Shown: positions 8,924 through 17,920, counted from the first letter of the stretch. The stretch is 53,450 nucleotides of DNA from CAYWNA01 sp964459305 (GCA_964459305.1 CAYWNA010000070.1:1-53450); one strand, 5' to 3'. The notes: a model not told the origin generated them from the letters alone. Translations and numbers: made by a program.

Positions 8924-10515
8924 ACAGAACGTCTAAGTCGTCTACGTCTACACAACCTCGCGATTCCCAGGGAAATGGGGAGTTTCGTAGACGTAGACAT
9001 AGCGAATCGGCACATATCGAGTGTTTCATTCCGTTTCCTACCGATGCCCTTCCTGAGCCAGTGCGCGGCTTTGTCGTGGCCGGGGCCAAGGCGATTGGCT
9101 GCGATGCGTCCTATCTGGCGCTACCAATGCTTTCCGCGTTGGCAGCGGCGATTGGCAACAGCCGGCGCATCCGTTTGAAAGGTGGCTGGACTGCCCCGGC
9201 AATCATTTGGGCTGCGGTTGTCGGCGAGAGTGGAACACAGAAAACGCCCGCGTTCGCGCTGGTAATGCGTACCGTCCGTGAACGGCAGCGCAAGGCCCTG
9301 GATGGGTACGCTGAAGCCGTACGGGGATACGAAGCCGAATTGGCCCACTACGAAAAAGAAATGGCGGTATGGAAGCGGGACAAGAAGACAACCGACGATC
9401 CACCTGCAAAACCTGATCCACCACGCGCGGATCGCTATATCGTGAGCGATACGACGGTGGAAGCGTTGTCGCCGATCCTGCTGGAGAACCCACGGGGCGT
9501 ACTGCTGGCACGCGATGAGTTGGCCGGCTGGATTGCGTCGTTTGATCGATATGCCACGGGCGGCAAAGGTTCGGACTCGGCACATTGGCTGTCGATGTTC
9601 AACGGTGAAAGCATCATCGTCGATCGTAAGACCGGCATTCCTCGCACCATTTTTGTGCCCCAAGCATCGGTGTCAATCGTCGGCGGAATTCAGCCGGCAA
9701 TCCTTCACCGTGCTCTGGGAATGGAACATCGAGAATCCGGGCTGGCGGCGAGATTGCTTCTGACCTGTCCGCCAAGGAAGCCGAAGCGATGGACCGAAGC
9801 CGACATCCACTCCAAAGCCGAAGCGGAAATCGAACGGATGCTTGATCGTTTGTATGACCTGCAACCCGCGATTGGTGAAGATGGCGAACTGCGCCCCGTG
9901 GTTGTAACGCTGACACCCGAGGCGAAACGGCTGTGGAGAGAGTATTACGACGCCCACGCGCTGGAGCAAGCAGAATTGTGCGGCGAGTTGGCGGCGGCAT
10001 GGTCGAAGCTGGAAGAGTACCCGGCCCGATTGGCCTTGGTTATCCATTTCGCGAGGTGGGCCGCGGACGATCCCCGCCTGCAAACACCAGATGCCGTAGA
10101 CGCGGATAGCATCAAAGCGGGCATCCGGCTGGGCCAGTGGTTCAAGCACGAAACCCGGCGAGTCTATGCGATTCTGTCGGAATCGGACACCCAACGCGAA
10201 CAACGCCAGCTTATGGAGTGGATCGAAGGCAAAGGCGGATCGGCAACGGCCCGCGAAGTGCAGCAGGGGAATCGGTCGGTGGTCACATCCACGGATGCGG
10301 AGAACACCCTGGACGAACTCGTCAAAGCCGGTTACGGATGCTGGCAAGACTTGACCACGACGGCCAAAGGTGGGCGCCCGTCGCGTGTTTTTGTCTTGCA
10401 TACGGCGTCTACTGTCTACGAAACCCCCTCGAACCCCAGCGAAAAAGCAGGTTCCGTAGACGTAGACAGTGTAGACGCTTCCGAAAACGACATTGACGAG
10501 TGGGGGGAAGTATGA
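8920..10515 (+). CDS. DUF3987 domain protein, P-loop ATPase of the element
   Basis: The 531-residue protein matches DUF3987, a family found in prophages and genomic islands and often linked to primase/helicase replication modules. Visible elements are the opening PFPTDALPEPVRGFV, a P-loop-like stretch GESGTQKTP (about residues 105-113) and the acidic strand VLLARDELAGWIASFD with a possible Walker B role. A charged linker lies at about 140-175, and the C-terminal third is helical with a winged-helix-like tail. The start at 8920 overlaps the previous stop as ATGA. The downstream gene also starts in an ATGA overlap. No separate primase gene is present, so a replication role is inferred from the family. 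Confidence 0.75.
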   Translation: MNRTSKSSTSTQPRDSQGNGEFRRRRHSESAHIECFIPFPTDALPEPVRGFVVAGAKAIGCDASYLALPMLSALAAAIGNSRRIRLKGGWTAPAIIWAAVVGESGTQKTPAFALVMRTVRERQRKALDGYAEAVRGYEAELAHYEKEMAVWKRDKKTTDDPPAKPDPPRADRYIVSDTTVEALSPILLENPRGVLLARDELAGWIASFDRYATGGKGSDSAHWLSMFNGESIIVDRKTGIPRTIFVPQASVSIVGGIQPAILHRALGMEHRESGLAARLLLTCPPRKPKRWTEADIHSKAEAEIERMLDRLYDLQPAIGEDGELRPVVVTLTPEAKRLWREYYDAHALEQAELCGELAAAWSKLEEYPARLALVIHFARWAADDPRLQTPDAVDADSIKAGIRLGQWFKHETRRVYAILSESDTQREQRQLMEWIEGKGGSATAREVQQGNRSVVTSTDAENTLDELVKAGYGCWQDLTTTAKGGRPSRVFVLHTASTVYETPSNPSEKAGSVDVDSVDASENDIDEWGEV

Positions 10516-11015
10516 CCACGGCAGCCGATCTGCTGGCGGAACTGCGGGGACTCGGCATCGAGTTACTGCCGCACGGGGAGACCCTGCGGTATCGTCCACG
10601 GGATAGAATGACGTCCGACCTGTTGGTCAGCTTACGGGACCACAAGGCGGAACTGCTGGCGACGTTGCAGCCCCAGGACATGCCGCCCGTGGACATCGAG
10701 GCCCCCGCCCGGACGCCCGATGATTGGCCAGCGGCACTGGCGGACTTCGTGTTGCTGCTGGCACCTGACGACTTGCCCGTGGTCCCGTTTGAGCTGAATC
10801 CGTGGACCACGATTGTTGACCGGACCAAGTTTCTCCGGTGGCTGCAGGCCGATATTCGGCGCGGCCATACGGGCCCACGGGCGCGGCTGGGCACGTTGCA
10901 GACGGACTTGCGGCACTTACGGCAGCGGCTGCGAGATTTGCCCCAGGATGCACGCGAACCCATCAAGACGCCTTGCGGTCGTCAAAGTGAGATCGTGCGT
11001 CTAAGGCGATGCTGA
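10512..11015 (+). CDS. TubC_N-like docking-domain protein
   Basis: The first 50 or so residues (DLLAELRGLGIELLPHGETL, then RDHKAELLATL) match the TubC N-terminal docking domain fold, a short helix-hairpin known from nonribosomal peptide systems and very common as a stand-alone protein next to DUF3987 genes in genomic islands. The remaining roughly 110 residues are unrecognised and rich in Arg and Leu. I use the ATG at 10512, which overlaps the DUF3987 stop (ATGA), instead of an in-frame start 12 bases earlier. A protein-protein adaptor for the neighbouring ATPase is a reasonable guess, but no function is established. Confidence 0.6.
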   Translation: MTTAADLLAELRGLGIELLPHGETLRYRPRDRMTSDLLVSLRDHKAELLATLQPQDMPPVDIEAPARTPDDWPAALADFVLLLAPDDLPVVPFELNPWTTIVDRTKFLRWLQADIRRGHTGPRARLGTLQTDLRHLRQRLRDLPQDAREPIKTPCGRQSEIVRLRRC

Positions 11016-11094
11016 GCGGCTTGTCGGCTGTGCCCACGATTGGCGAGACATGGCGAAAGATGCGAAACAGAACGAAAATCGGGAAATGGCATAC

Positions 11095-11137
11095 TTGACG
11101 GCTAGCCCAATAGTCGATACACTTGCATTAGGCTAGC
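11095..11137 (+). promoter_or_regulatory. Promoter with repeated GGCTAGC boxes before the XRE gene
   Basis: TTGACG (11095-11100) and TACACT (11118-11123) are separated by 17 bases and fit a sigma-70 promoter. GGCTAGC occurs at 11100-11106, just behind the -35 box, and again at 11131-11137, 31 bp away (three helical turns). The XRE gene starts at 11163, so autoregulation is a natural reading. Confidence 0.4.
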
Positions 11138-11162
11138 AGACAAATAACTGGAGAAGTTAGAC

Positions 11163-11375
11163 ATGGCGAAGAAACGTAAGGAACCGAAGTTATTGAGTGA
11201 CCAGTTGCGGGAGATCCTGGATAGCGGCCCGATGAGCCGGTACAGAGTGGGCAAGGAAAGCGGAGTGGACCAAGGCCAGCTAAGCCGGTTCGTTCTCGGC
11301 AAGGGGCAGATGACATTTCGCACGTTGGATAGGATCGGGCGAGTACTTCGGCTGAGGTTCGTGCAAGATGAGTAG
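11163..11375 (+). CDS. XRE-family helix-turn-helix regulator
   Basis: The 70-residue protein is a single Cro/C1-type HTH: LREILDSGPMSRYRVGKESG, then VDQGQLSRFVLGKGQMTFRT, ending in LDRIGRVLRLR. The ATG is preceded by GGAGAAG at a good distance. It lies 51 bases before the integrase gene and downstream of a plausible promoter with repeated GGCTAGC boxes. The most likely role is control of integrase expression or maintenance of the element. Confidence 0.75.
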   Translation: MAKKRKEPKLLSDQLREILDSGPMSRYRVGKESGVDQGQLSRFVLGKGQMTFRTLDRIGRVLRLRFVQDE

Positions 11376-11426
11376 TGACGCCTGGGCGGTCAAAGGCAGG
11401 TGATCGCGAGAAAAGGAAGGTGAACG

Positions 11427-13100
11427 ATGGCGAGCGTATTCAAGCGTACAAGACGGAAGCCGATTCCCAAGAATGCTGAGATACTCGAAAGGCGAAACCG
11501 ACTCTATGCGGTATGGAATAGCCGAGGACGGCGCCGGCGGGCACCCGTGGCCGAGGACGGGCAAACCGTGCTAATCGAGGACGATAGCTATACGGTCGAG
11601 TGGTTTGACTGGCAAGGTAAACGCCAACGTACCAGCGGCGGCCCCGACAAAGATGCGGCCGAGGCCCTTGGGCGCAAGCTGGAATCTGATGAAATGCAGC
11701 GACGGCGAGGGCTTATCGACCCAGCGGCCGAAAGATTCGCTGCCGAGGGAAGGCGGCCGATCTTTGAGCACGTAAGCGACTTCCGTGGGCATCTGGAATC
11801 CAAAGGCGACACAAAGGAGTACGTTGATCTCGTTTCGTCTCGGCTTCAATCAGTTATCTGGACTTGCGGATTCGAGCGACTGTCAGACCTAACAGCCTCA
11901 GCGGTCCAGGCGATGATTGCTGGGCTGCGAGATGACAAGAGTCTACGAACGTGCAACGGGTACCTGAGAGCGATCAAGGGGTTCAGCCGGTGGACGTGGC
12001 ACGATGGCCGGCGGGGGGCTGACCCATTGGCTTCCCTTCGCGCTTACAACGAGCTGACAGATCGCAGGCGAGAGCGGAGAGCCATTTCAGAAGACGAGTT
12101 CGTACACTTGGTCCAGGCGGCCGAAGTCGGTCCGACCGTCGAATCCGTCCCTGGACCGGACCGCGCGATGATGTACGTTCTGTCGGCATGGACGGGGTTT
12201 CGTCGGCGGGAATTGGCTTCCCTAACGCTTCAGTCTTTCTCTTTGAAGTTGGATCCGCCAACAGTGGCAGTCGCAGCGGCCCACTCCAAGCGACGCCGAG
12301 ACGACACACAGGTTCTGCATTCAGTTGTCGTCGCGCGACTCCAGGCCTGGCTTGCCACCAAACCTGATGTGGGTCCCGGTGACCTCTTGTTTCCACTTCC
12401 CACATCAGGTGGCTGGTGAAGGAAGACGGCGAAGATGATGCGGCACGATCTGGAGGCGGGGCGAAGCAATTGGATCAGCGAGGCCGAGAACGAGGAGGAT
12501 CGGGAACAGCGGGAAACCTCTGACTTCCTGGCCTACCAAGACGACGACGGGCTGTTTGCTGACTTTCACGCCCATACGTTCATCAGTAACCTGGGCAAGG
12601 CTGGCGTCCCGTTGACCATGGCCCAAAAGCTGGCGAGGCACTGCGACCCCAAGCTCACGGCCAATATCTACACCCATCTGGAGGTGTCGGACCAGGCCAA
12701 GGCAATCGAATCCTTGCCGTCTTTGCCTGAAACACAGCCAAACACGGAAAAGGGGCAGCAGTCGCTACGAGCAACGGGAACCGATGACGCGTGCCCATCA
12801 AGGAGTTACGGCAAAGAAAAGGGGCAGCATCTGGGGCAGCAGTCAGGCGGCGAATTGGGACAAAAGGTGGCGAAGGGTGGCGAGACGGGTACCAGTTCAA
12901 CAGGTGAGACGGGCAAGCGGCAAGTCCTTACCCTGGCGAGAGATGAGACAAGTCGGCGAGTCGTGGCGAATGCCGGCAGAAGTGGAGACGAGCGGGCTCG
13001 AACCGCCAACCCCCGGCTTGCAAAGCCGGTGCTCTCCCAATTGAGCTACGTCCCCAGTAGGGTCTTCGTTCTAGAATTACCGATTTGCGATTTGGGGTGA
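11427..13100 (+). pseudogene. Tyrosine-type site-specific integrase, interrupted
   Basis: The N-terminal part (11427-12419, 330 codons) has the SAM-like core-binding region and the start of the catalytic domain with ArgI in TGFRRRELASLT. A TGA at 12417-12419 interrupts it, and the same frame continues directly as RKTAKMMRHDLEAG into the C-terminal half. There the box expected as H-x-x-R-H-T-F reads only HAHTF, so the second catalytic arginine appears lost by a two-codon deletion. The later ARHCDPKL histidine and the IYTHL tyrosine are present. After about residue 440 the frame is low-complexity and then reads through the tRNA-Ala gene on the opposite strand, so the natural C-terminus is unclear. 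With a nonsense codon and a missing active-site residue the enzyme should be dead. Confidence 0.75.
12983..13055 (-). tRNA. tRNA-Ala (anticodon TGC)
   Basis: The minus strand folds as a full 73-base cloverleaf: acceptor GGGGACG/CGTCTCC with discriminator A, D-arm starting TAGCTCAATTGGGAGAGC, anticodon arm with CTTTGCAAG (anticodon TGC) and a T-arm with GGTTCGAGCC. No CCA is encoded. Its 3' end is the apparent attachment site of the integrative element, and the integrase frame overlaps it from the other strand. Confidence 0.93.
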
Positions 13101-13170
13101 GGCAAGCGGGATAAAACAGCACATCTAGGGGCTTCTGTGATCGCAAATCAACAATCGCAAATCGTTGAAG

Positions 13171-13244
13171 TGGGCGCACGAGGAGTCGAACCTCGGACCT
13201 CGTCGTTATCAGCGACGCGCTCTAACCAACTGAGCTATGCGCCC
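13171..13244 (-). tRNA. tRNA-Ile (anticodon GAT)
   Basis: The minus strand gives a 74-base cloverleaf: acceptor GGGCGCA/TGCGCCC with discriminator A, D-arm GCTCAGTTGGTTAGAGC, anticodon loop CTGATAAC (GAT) and T-arm GAGGTTCGACTCCTC. It lies 115 bases upstream of tRNA-Ala in the same orientation, so the two are probably co-transcribed. Between them a 12-base inverted repeat (CGATTTGCGATT at 13081-13092 and its complement at 13153-13164) could form a processing hairpin. The Ile-Ala pair is often found in rRNA spacers, but no rRNA is seen here. Confidence 0.93.
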
Positions 13245-13534
13245 GTCCAAACCGGACCCCAAAAGTCGCAATTCTAAACTCAAAGACCAATGTGTCAAAC
13301 GGTGGTTCGCGAATTGGACAGCACCGCCTCAATTCCTGGCACATCGGCCAGCGGGCCAGCGGGCTAGAGCATTTGTTGGAAAACCTAACTCCGGAAAGAC
13401 GAGCCAGCCCGAATAGTCGGGCTGATCCGAATAATCCGGAGAATCTGCCTGTTTTCTTTATGTCGCAGTCGACTGTTGAGCCGAACAATTACAGGAGGTT
13501 GTCTGGTCATTGGAGGGTATAGGAGTTGGTTGTC

Positions 13535-15448
13535 ATGATTGAATGTGCCCGCTATTTCCTGCGTGTAAGTGCGTTTCTCGCCGTTTCGATGGTTGCCGCG
13601 GATGGACAGGGGGCAGCCAAGCCGCCTCCAAGTCAGGCGCTGCGATTGAAGCCAACTCAAGGTGACGTGGACTTCGAGATGCCGGCGGCCGAAGAGGTTT
13701 CGAAGTGCATTGTCCAAGCGGAAACTACAGGTGGGGTCGCGGGCTGGAACGTGTTCAATGCCGACGGTCAATTGCTGCGCCGTTTCTTGGACACCAACCG
13801 CGACAATAAGCTGGACCGATGGTGCTACTACAAGAGTGGGATCGAGGTCTACCGCGACATCGATGGCGATTTCAACGGGCAAGCGGAACAGTATCGTTGG
13901 CTGGGAACCGCCGGAATCCGCTGGGGGCTGGATGACGACGAGGATGGCCAAATCGATCGTTGGAAGAATATTTCAGCCGAGGAAGTGACGTCGGAAGTCG
14001 TGACTGCGTTGCGCACACGCGACGTGGCACGATTCAAGCGAGTGTTGCTTTCGAGCGACGAACTGAAGTCGCTTGGGCTTGGCGAGGTGCAGGCGACTGA
14101 AATCGCGAAGAAAGTCAACGCAGCAGCAAGTGGGTTTGCGAATCTGGCGCAGCAGCAGACCGTAGTCGGCACCGACACGAAGTGGTTGCATTTTGGTGCC
14201 AGCCATCCGGGTGTGTTACCCGCCGGTTCTGATGGATCGACGAAAGACGTCACGGTTTACGACAACGTTTCAGCCATCGTCGGAACGGACCAGAAGCACG
14301 CACAAATCGTCATCGGAACGATGATTCGGGTGGCTGGCGGATGGCGAGCCGTGGACTTGCCAGGGAACTTGCTGGAGAGTCAAACCACAAACTCCGCGCC
14401 CGGGTATTTCTTTCTGCAGCCACTGGTAAGGCGGCCGGAAACGGCGGCCAGTGAGAGTGGTTTGAGTGATGTGGTTCAGAAGCTGATTCGCGATCTGGAA
14501 CAGGTTGACAAAACGATCGAAACCGCCTCCGGTCCAACACAACTCGGAAAACTGCATGCGAAGCGGGCGGATCTGTTGGAGCAGCTTGCCGAGAAAGCGG
14601 CCACAGCAGAGGACCGCGATACATGGACTCGCCAGTACGTCGATAGCGTTGCGGCCGCAGTGCAATCGGGCGGCTATCCGGACGGCGTGGGACGACTGCA
14701 GAAGCTCAGCGAAAAGTTGGGGAAGGACTCTGGGGACTCGGATCTCGCCGCATACGTCAAGTTCCGTTTCTTGTCGGCCGAGTACGGTCGCAGCCTTGCG
14801 CAGCCTTCGGCGGACTATCCCAAGATCCAGGAGAAATGGCTCGGCAACTTGCAGCAATTTGTCAAGGACTACCCCAGCAGCGAAGACGCCGCTGAAGCGA
14901 TGCTGCAATTGGCGGTGGGCGAGGAGTTCGCGGGGAAGGCTGACCAAGCGATCGCGTGGTATCGGAAGATCATCGAGGCATTTCCCTCATCTCAAATGGC
15001 CAAGAAGGCCAGCGGGGCAAAGAGTCGGCTGGAGTCCGTCGGAAAGAGCATTGGCCTGAGCGGGACGAGCCTGGATGGCAAGACGGTTTCGCTCAGCGCC
15101 TATCAGGGCCGCACGGTACTAATTCACTATTGGGCGACTTGGTGCGAACCCTGCAAACAGGACATGGTGCTACTGAGGGCACTGCTGGCAAAATACGCAA
15201 AGCAGGACTTTACACTGATTGGCGTGAACCTGGACGGCGATCGTGAACTGGCGGTTGCTTACTTGCGGTCCAATCCTCTGCCCTGGCCGCAGTTGTACGA
15301 ATCAGGCGGCCTCGACAGTCGTTTGGCAACGGAAATGGGCGTTTTCACTCTGCCAACGATGATCCTCGTTGATCGGCAAGGCAAGGTGCTGAACCGCAAC
15401 ATTCATGCGGGCGAATTGGACGGAGAATTGGGCAAACGTCTTCGATAG
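13535..15448 (+). CDS. TlpA/thioredoxin-like redoxin protein, exported
   Basis: The 637-residue protein has a signal peptide (hydrophobic core ending near VAADGQG), an N-terminal beta-rich region with acidic D-x-D-x-D loops that look calcium-binding (DTNRDNKLDRW, DIDGDFNGQ, DDDEDGQIDRW at about 90-150), a helical middle with TPR-like pairs (about 390-490) and a C-terminal thioredoxin fold from about 505. The redox motif is WCEPC within YWATWCEPCKQD, and the cis-proline motif appears as TLPTM. It probably acts as a periplasmic disulfide reductase or oxidoreductase. I chose the ATG at 13535 because AGGAG lies 9 bases before it. A TTG nine bases upstream is too close to that site. Confidence 0.8.
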   Translation: MIECARYFLRVSAFLAVSMVAADGQGAAKPPPSQALRLKPTQGDVDFEMPAAEEVSKCIVQAETTGGVAGWNVFNADGQLLRRFLDTNRDNKLDRWCYYKSGIEVYRDIDGDFNGQAEQYRWLGTAGIRWGLDDDEDGQIDRWKNISAEEVTSEVVTALRTRDVARFKRVLLSSDELKSLGLGEVQATEIAKKVNAAASGFANLAQQQTVVGTDTKWLHFGASHPGVLPAGSDGSTKDVTVYDNVSAIVGTDQKHAQIVIGTMIRVAGGWRAVDLPGNLLESQTTNSAPGYFFLQPLVRRPETAASESGLSDVVQKLIRDLEQVDKTIETASGPTQLGKLHAKRADLLEQLAEKAATAEDRDTWTRQYVDSVAAAVQSGGYPDGVGRLQKLSEKLGKDSGDSDLAAYVKFRFLSAEYGRSLAQPSADYPKIQEKWLGNLQQFVKDYPSSEDAAEAMLQLAVGEEFAGKADQAIAWYRKIIEAFPSSQMAKKASGAKSRLESVGKSIGLSGTSLDGKTVSLSAYQGRTVLIHYWATWCEPCKQDMVLLRALLAKYAKQDFTLIGVNLDGDRELAVAYLRSNPLPWPQLYESGGLDSRLATEMGVFTLPTMILVDRQGKVLNRNIHAGELDGELGKRLR

Positions 15449-15544
15449 CATTGACCATTCTCATTCGGTAAGTGAAACTTGAAAGGGAGGTGTTGTTCTT
15501 CGGTAGAATCACGAGCAAGACGCAGGTCTCGCAGCGCGATACAA

Positions 15545-16825
15545 ATGCCGCTCAAAATCAAGTGTCCATCCTGCAAGCATGTGTTGAGCGTGCCCGTGCA
15601 ACGCGTTGGCAGGACGGTGCGCTGTCCGATCTGTGAAACGAAACTGCGCGTCCCAAAGCCACGACAGACGCAGGGCAAGAAGCTGGCGGCGAAGACTGAT
15701 TCGACGCCGGACCAACGGCCGAAATCTACGTCAGAAGGCAAAACGCGACCTTCGAGCGAGCAACGGCCGCAACGTGGGCACAGCCGAGAGCGGTCGCCAG
15801 AAGCGAAGAAGAAGCGGACGCCGCCCAACATTCCTCCGCCAAGAAACGATGTGCATGCCGAGCCCAAAGCGCCGACGCAACCGCCGGCGGCCAAAGGCTC
15901 CGTAGACAAGGAAAAATCGCAAGGACGGCCCCAGTCCACATCGCCCAAGCCACCTCCGCTGCCTAAATCGTGGCGCAACCAGAACGCCGTCCCCGAGAAG
16001 CCCCGTGCGGACGAGCCATCTAAGACTCTCAAGGCTGACAAAGACAAGAATCGCCAGCACGAACAGAAGGACGGCGATACGCCGCCGGCGCACGACCACA
16101 TCGCCGGCAAGGCCGAACCGCAGGAGCAGGATAACAGAGAATCCGGGAAGGAGAGCCGACGTTCGCCGGGCAAGCCGCCGCAGCCACCAACATTGCCACC
16201 GAGGCGAGCGGCAAAGGATGATCCATCGGCTTCACCGCCTGCGCCGGCCGGCATCGACGAGCAGAGCGAGTCGGCGCCGGTGAATCGACGAGAAACACCG
16301 CCAACCGAACCGGAAACGCAGGAGGAGGAGACCAGCACCGTACGAGGCTACGAGCACGACTCGCGCAAGCGGTGGGCGGTCTATCAGTTCGGCATTGGCC
16401 TGATCCTCGCTGCACTGTTCGGGGCGATCCCCGCTGTGATGGACGTTGTCGAGCATTTGCGGACGGTCGACTCGCCAGGCGTTTCCCGATGGGCGTACGC
16501 ACTGCTGCTACTATCCGGCATTCAACTGGCCTACGCTGTCTATTTGATACAACTGCCTGACTGGAGCACCGTACGGGTCGTCTCGATGGTGACGCTGGTG
16601 TTGGCGACGGTCTACGCGATCCTTCTGGCGGTAACAACACTGGCCACGCAAGATCACCAGATCATCCAATTCCTCGAACTGGCCGACAAGTTCGGCAAGA
16701 AGGCCACCGGCTGGAGTGTGATCTTGCTCGGCATTTCCAGCCTATTGGCCTATCTCAGCGGACGCATCAGCTTACGCTGGCGTCAAGCGTACAGACTCCT
16801 CACCGAGCCGATGGCCACGGAGTGA
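15545..16825 (+). CDS. Zinc-ribbon membrane protein with long disordered linker
   Basis: The 426-residue protein starts with an MJ0042-like zinc ribbon (IKCPSCKHVLSVP then RCPICETKL, two CPxC pairs at about residues 6-32). A roughly 220-residue linker that is almost entirely Pro, Lys, Arg, Glu and Ser and must be disordered follows. Four transmembrane helices near the C-terminus start around WAVYQFGIGLILAAL, WAYALLLLSGIQL, VVSMVTLVLATVYAI and WSVILLGISSLLAYL. Planctomycetes have many such proteins and their role is unknown. The internal ATG is chosen because the 22 residues before it are Arg-rich and break the zinc ribbon. It follows the redoxin gene in the same direction at about 95 bases. 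Confidence 0.65.
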   Translation: MPLKIKCPSCKHVLSVPVQRVGRTVRCPICETKLRVPKPRQTQGKKLAAKTDSTPDQRPKSTSEGKTRPSSEQRPQRGHSRERSPEAKKKRTPPNIPPPRNDVHAEPKAPTQPPAAKGSVDKEKSQGRPQSTSPKPPPLPKSWRNQNAVPEKPRADEPSKTLKADKDKNRQHEQKDGDTPPAHDHIAGKAEPQEQDNRESGKESRRSPGKPPQPPTLPPRRAAKDDPSASPPAPAGIDEQSESAPVNRRETPPTEPETQEEETSTVRGYEHDSRKRWAVYQFGIGLILAALFGAIPAVMDVVEHLRTVDSPGVSRWAYALLLLSGIQLAYAVYLIQLPDWSTVRVVSMVTLVLATVYAILLAVTTLATQDHQIIQFLELADKFGKKATGWSVILLGISSLLAYLSGRISLRWRQAYRLLTEPMATE

Positions 16826-16928
16826 ACCTCCGTCTCGAAGATCAAACGCTTCGGCAGGCGGTCGTCGTGCCAATTCTGGTACAATGAAACGCGGTGATCG
16901 GACCGGACAGACCAAGAGGAGACATGTC

Positions 16929-17456
16929 GTGGTCAACCTCGACTACTTGTACAAAGGGCTCTGCGGACTCGCTCGCGCCCACCGAGCCAATGCCCTGGCG
17001 GGGCATCTTGGCGCCGCCGTGGTGGCCGGGTATTTCTTCGGTGAAGACCAGCACGATCTCGACCCCGAAGTCTACAGAGGAATCGAGAAAGAACTGGATC
17101 GGATTATCCGGGGCGAGGAATCCATATGGTTCAACTCGCAGAAAGCTGGCATCACGGTCCCCGGACTTCTTGAACCCTTTCCCAAAGAACGCCCGCAGAA
17201 AGAGGCGATCTCCACCATCGCCGAAGCGTTGTCCGGCAATATCAATAAGACTCGCCAATCAGGGCACAATGTTATCTTTGCGGCCACCGCCATCCGGGCC
17301 CTTCACAATCATCCAGACTATGCAACACCGCCGGTCATTGAAGGCATCTGCAAGTTGATCGAAGAGTTCAACGGCGCGGTTACTACCTCATGGCGTAGAG
17401 TGAATCTTGGCTCAACGAAATCGTTAGAGGCCAAACTATGTCGATCTTCAGCGTGA
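16929..17456 (+). CDS. Conserved hypothetical protein, C-terminus possibly altered
   Basis: I do not recognise a named family. The sequence is well structured (LYKGLCGLARAHRANALAGH, then AAVVAGYFFGEDQHDL, later SGHNVIFAATAIRALHNHP) and looks like a soluble helical protein with several conserved-looking His, Asp and Glu residues. I start it at the GTG at 16929, which follows AAGAGGAG at about 7 bases, giving 175 residues. An upstream ATG at 16884 has no such site. The last 25 residues (after EEFNGA) change character and overlap the next gene's start by 19 bases, so the original C-terminus may have been replaced when the next gene was rearranged. Confidence 0.5.
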   Translation: MVNLDYLYKGLCGLARAHRANALAGHLGAAVVAGYFFGEDQHDLDPEVYRGIEKELDRIIRGEESIWFNSQKAGITVPGLLEPFPKERPQKEAISTIAEALSGNINKTRQSGHNVIFAATAIRALHNHPDYATPPVIEGICKLIEEFNGAVTTSWRRVNLGSTKSLEAKLCRSSA

Positions 17457-17920
17457 GAGTTGGAGTTCTGGTGGGGCTATTCGCTCTGGCCTCGACTGCG
17501 GTAGCCGAAACGAACAAGGGGCTCGTACCGAACGACCATCCTCGGCTGCTTGGTTCACGGGCACGTTTGCAGCGTTTGGCACGAGATCGTGCAGACGCGT
17601 ACCAGCGAATCGCCCGTGTAGCTTGGCAACAGAAGGCCGATGCTCATTCGAAGATGATATCCATGGCGTTGGTCTGCACCATTGAGCAGGACCGCGAGCT
17701 TGGCAGACAAGTGATCGCGATGGCGATGAAGACCATCAACGGTCCAGTCAAGAGAGGCCACGTTCCGTTTGCCCACAATTTGGCTCGTTGCGCGATCGTC
17801 TATGACTTCTGCCATGAATACTGGACGCGGAGTTCATGGGACGAGGACGCGACGTATTTCTTCTTCAAGTGCGGCGACCGTTTTACGGCGCACCAGCATT
17901 TACAGCTGACGCATGAATAA
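17438..17920 (+). pseudogene. Heparinase II/III-like gene remnant
   Basis: The 160-codon frame has a signal peptide (ending near TAVAETN), then HPRLLGSRARLQRLARDRAD and helical segments ending LARCAIVYDFCHEYW, as in the alpha/alpha-barrel of heparinase II/III-type polysaccharide lyases. It then jumps directly into RSSWDEDATYFFFKCGDRFTAHQHL, a piece that belongs to the C-terminal beta-sandwich and contains the conserved HQH. Several hundred residues expected between them are missing, and the frame stops right after the HQH motif. I read this as a large internal deletion followed by loss of the 3' end, next to a transposase remnant. GAGG lies about 10 bases before the ATG. Confidence 0.55.

Larger units (their letters stand above)
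8341..12983 (+). mobile_element. Small integrative element next to tRNA-Ala
   Basis: The stretch carries a tightly packed plus-strand set: two short helix-turn-helix proteins, a DUF3987 ATPase, a TubC_N-like protein, an XRE regulator and a tyrosine-type integrase. The integrase gene runs into the 3' end of a tRNA-Ala gene on the opposite strand, the usual arrangement for elements that use a tRNA 3' end as attachment site. The right border is placed at the tRNA 3' end (12983). The left border is uncertain: the unknown gene at 7047 may belong to it, and no direct repeat of the tRNA end was found. No structural phage or conjugation genes are present. Confidence 0.55.

Noticed and set aside
12417..12419. 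TGA recoding or selenocysteine in the integrase
   Set aside because: No downstream stem-loop of the required type was seen, TGA clearly ends other genes here (ATGA overlaps), and a second active-site lesion points to decay.
12983..13244. Ribosomal RNA operon around the Ala and Ile tRNAs
   Set aside because: The pair resembles an rRNA spacer, but flanking sequence is an integrase on one side and a redoxin gene on the other, with no rRNA.
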